From an uncultured Aquimonas sp. (GTDB lineage Bacteria > Pseudomonadota > Gammaproteobacteria > Xanthomonadales > Xanthomonadaceae): a stretch of DNA of 56,199 bases. Below the pieces are notes generated by a model, which saw nothing but the letters and a program-made list of their open reading frames with translations, did not search any database and was not told the DNA's origin. Where the stretch lies: NCBI RefSeq assembly GCF_937888285.1, contig NZ_CALART010000005.1, positions 1 to 56,199 on the forward strand, given 5' to 3'. The position numbers were made by a program, and so were the translations under genes. Positions 55,483-56,199 of the stretch are shown one piece after another (within the stretch, counting starts at the first letter, position 1; every line of letters begins with the position of its first letter).

Positions 55483-56025
55483 CTACTTTGAACCCGCCCG
55501 GACTTTCCAAACGCTTCCGGCGAACCCATTCCTAGGAAATACCTTTAATCGCAAGCACTCGCTGTACACCCTTCCGGACAAGTCCGAATAAGTTAAACGT
55601 ATCGGAATCGCTGCCCCGTAATTAAGGTGCTGCCATCGGACATCGCTGCTGTATGAACCAAAGGCGTTGACTAGCTCCTCCCCGTTCCGAAGTACAGCAA
55701 CCGCACTTTCGCCATCAAAACAACTAGCAATAATTCTCGCAACTTCGTCAGGGGCGCTCTTGGAGATGAGCGCATCGAGCGACCTCTTGTCCGCATGCAA
55801 CCTTACCTCAAGCGCGGGGCGATTCCCTACATTTGAGATCACCAAGTTAAAAGCAGTCGACGTGTTCCCAGATGAGCACTCATCAACGAAGGCGACCACT
55901 ATCGGCCGGTTAGTGCTCAACCAAAGGCGTCGCGTTAGATAAAGAGACAGACCAGAGCTGAAGAGTGCGAGCACGGAAATGGCCGTTCTAATCTCATCCC
56001 CCATCACAGGAAATCCCCCACTCAT
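55483..56025 (-). CDS. AT-richer hypothetical membrane-anchored protein, 180 aa
   Basis: One N-terminal membrane helix (RTAISVLALFSSGLSLYL), then a soluble domain with RPIVVAFVDECSS, FNLVISNVGNRPALEVRL and PIRLTYSDLSGRVYSE, probably an Ig-like beta fold. Start at 56025 or 56004. Base composition is clearly lower in GC than every neighbour and codon use is different, which points to recent transfer. Sits between the R-M pair and the IS30 fragment. Function unknown. Confidence 0.7.
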   Translation of the reverse strand: MSGGFPVMGDEIRTAISVLALFSSGLSLYLTRRLWLSTNRPIVVAFVDECSSGNTSTAFNLVISNVGNRPALEVRLHADKRSLDALISKSAPDEVARIIASCFDGESAVAVLRNGEELVNAFGSYSSDVRWQHLNYGAAIPIRLTYSDLSGRVYSECLRLKVFPRNGFAGSVWKVRAGSK

Positions 56026-56060
56026 AGCTCTCGCGCAAGTTCCATACGAACCTCAAGAAA

Positions 56061-56105
56061 GGGGCCAGAGTAACTTCTCATGCTTTGGGAAGTGAACCTG
56101 ACCCC
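56061..56105. repeat. REP-like inverted repeat beside the IS30 fragment
   Basis: GGGGCCAGAGTAACTT (56061-56076) and AAGTGAACCTGACCCC (56090-56105) form an imperfect palindrome. GGGGTCAG-type ends are common near IS200-like/REP elements, as I recall. The same GGGGTCAG start occurs in CRISPR spacers 78 and 80. Confidence 0.65.
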
Positions 56106-56199
56106 AATTTCTGCTTCTTCAACGCGCCGCGCGGATGCGCGTAAATCGCCGCGTACACGGTTTCGTGGCTGACCCGCCACGCAGGATCGTCCGGATGCA
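56078..56199 (-). pseudogene. IS30-family transposase fragment (continues beyond window)
   Basis: The frame reads HPDDPAWRVSHETVYAAIYA, then HPRGALKKQ, a match to the IS30 transposase segment before the DDE core, followed by LGSGSLPKA and a stop. The normal continuation is lost where the frame enters the REP-like sequence, so this is a 3'-truncated remnant. Its upstream part is outside the window. Confidence 0.75.

Overview
The window is GC-rich DNA from a proteobacterium, most likely a gammaproteobacterium of the Xanthomonadales/Lysobacterales group. This placement is an inference. It rests on high-GC codon use, a K+-independent membrane pyrophosphatase, an ilvD-C-G-M-E operon, secreted proteins ending in a GFE-type tail, and abundant REP/REPIN-like palindromes. 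No rRNA or taxonomic marker is present to settle it.

Region 1 (1-16.1 kb). The 3' part of a proton-pumping pyrophosphatase gene (hppA) is followed by a complete type I-C CRISPR-Cas locus: cas3, cas5c, cas8c, cas7c, cas4, cas1 and cas2, then a leader and an array of 86 repeats and 85 spacers (10085-16099). A DUF433 + DUF5615 (PIN-like) toxin-antitoxin-type pair sits inside the operon, between cas7c and cas4. It is joined to them by 1-3 bp gaps and a 20-bp overlap, and it is the most interesting system in the window. The repeat is also unusual: 37 bp, with a 9-bp stem and 6-nt loop, where type I-C repeats are usually about 32 bp.

Region 2 (16.1-23 kb). This holds a GlxA-type AraC regulator followed by a secreted serine hydrolase, repeat-rich intergenic DNA, soluble pyrophosphatase (ppa), and on the minus strand a DUF2333 membrane protein followed by a membrane-bound diguanylate cyclase.

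Region 3 (23-29 kb). The branched-chain amino-acid operon ilvD-ilvC-ilvG-ilvM-ilvE is preceded by a classic attenuator: a 47-codon leader peptide with a Leu/Val/Ile-rich stretch, a candidate antiterminator, and a strong intrinsic terminator.

Region 4 (29-42 kb). This contains an FmdB zinc-ribbon protein, small envelope proteins, a large PAS-GGDEF-EAL protein, a secreted c-type cytochrome, a subtilase remnant next to a MITE-like element, a secreted agmatine deiminase, an orphan promoter/small-ORF/terminator unit, two adjacent tRNA-like sequences, and a slipin (SPFH) protein.

Region 5 (42-52.7 kb). Mostly minus-strand genes for small secreted proteins and lipoproteins of unknown function, plus a SprB-repeat/fibronectin-like surface protein interrupted by an in-frame amber codon.

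Region 6 (52.7-56.2 kb). A PaeR7I/XhoI-like type II restriction-modification pair, an AT-richer gene of foreign appearance, and an IS30-type transposase fragment truncated at a REP-like hairpin. This looks like the edge of a second accessory or defence region.
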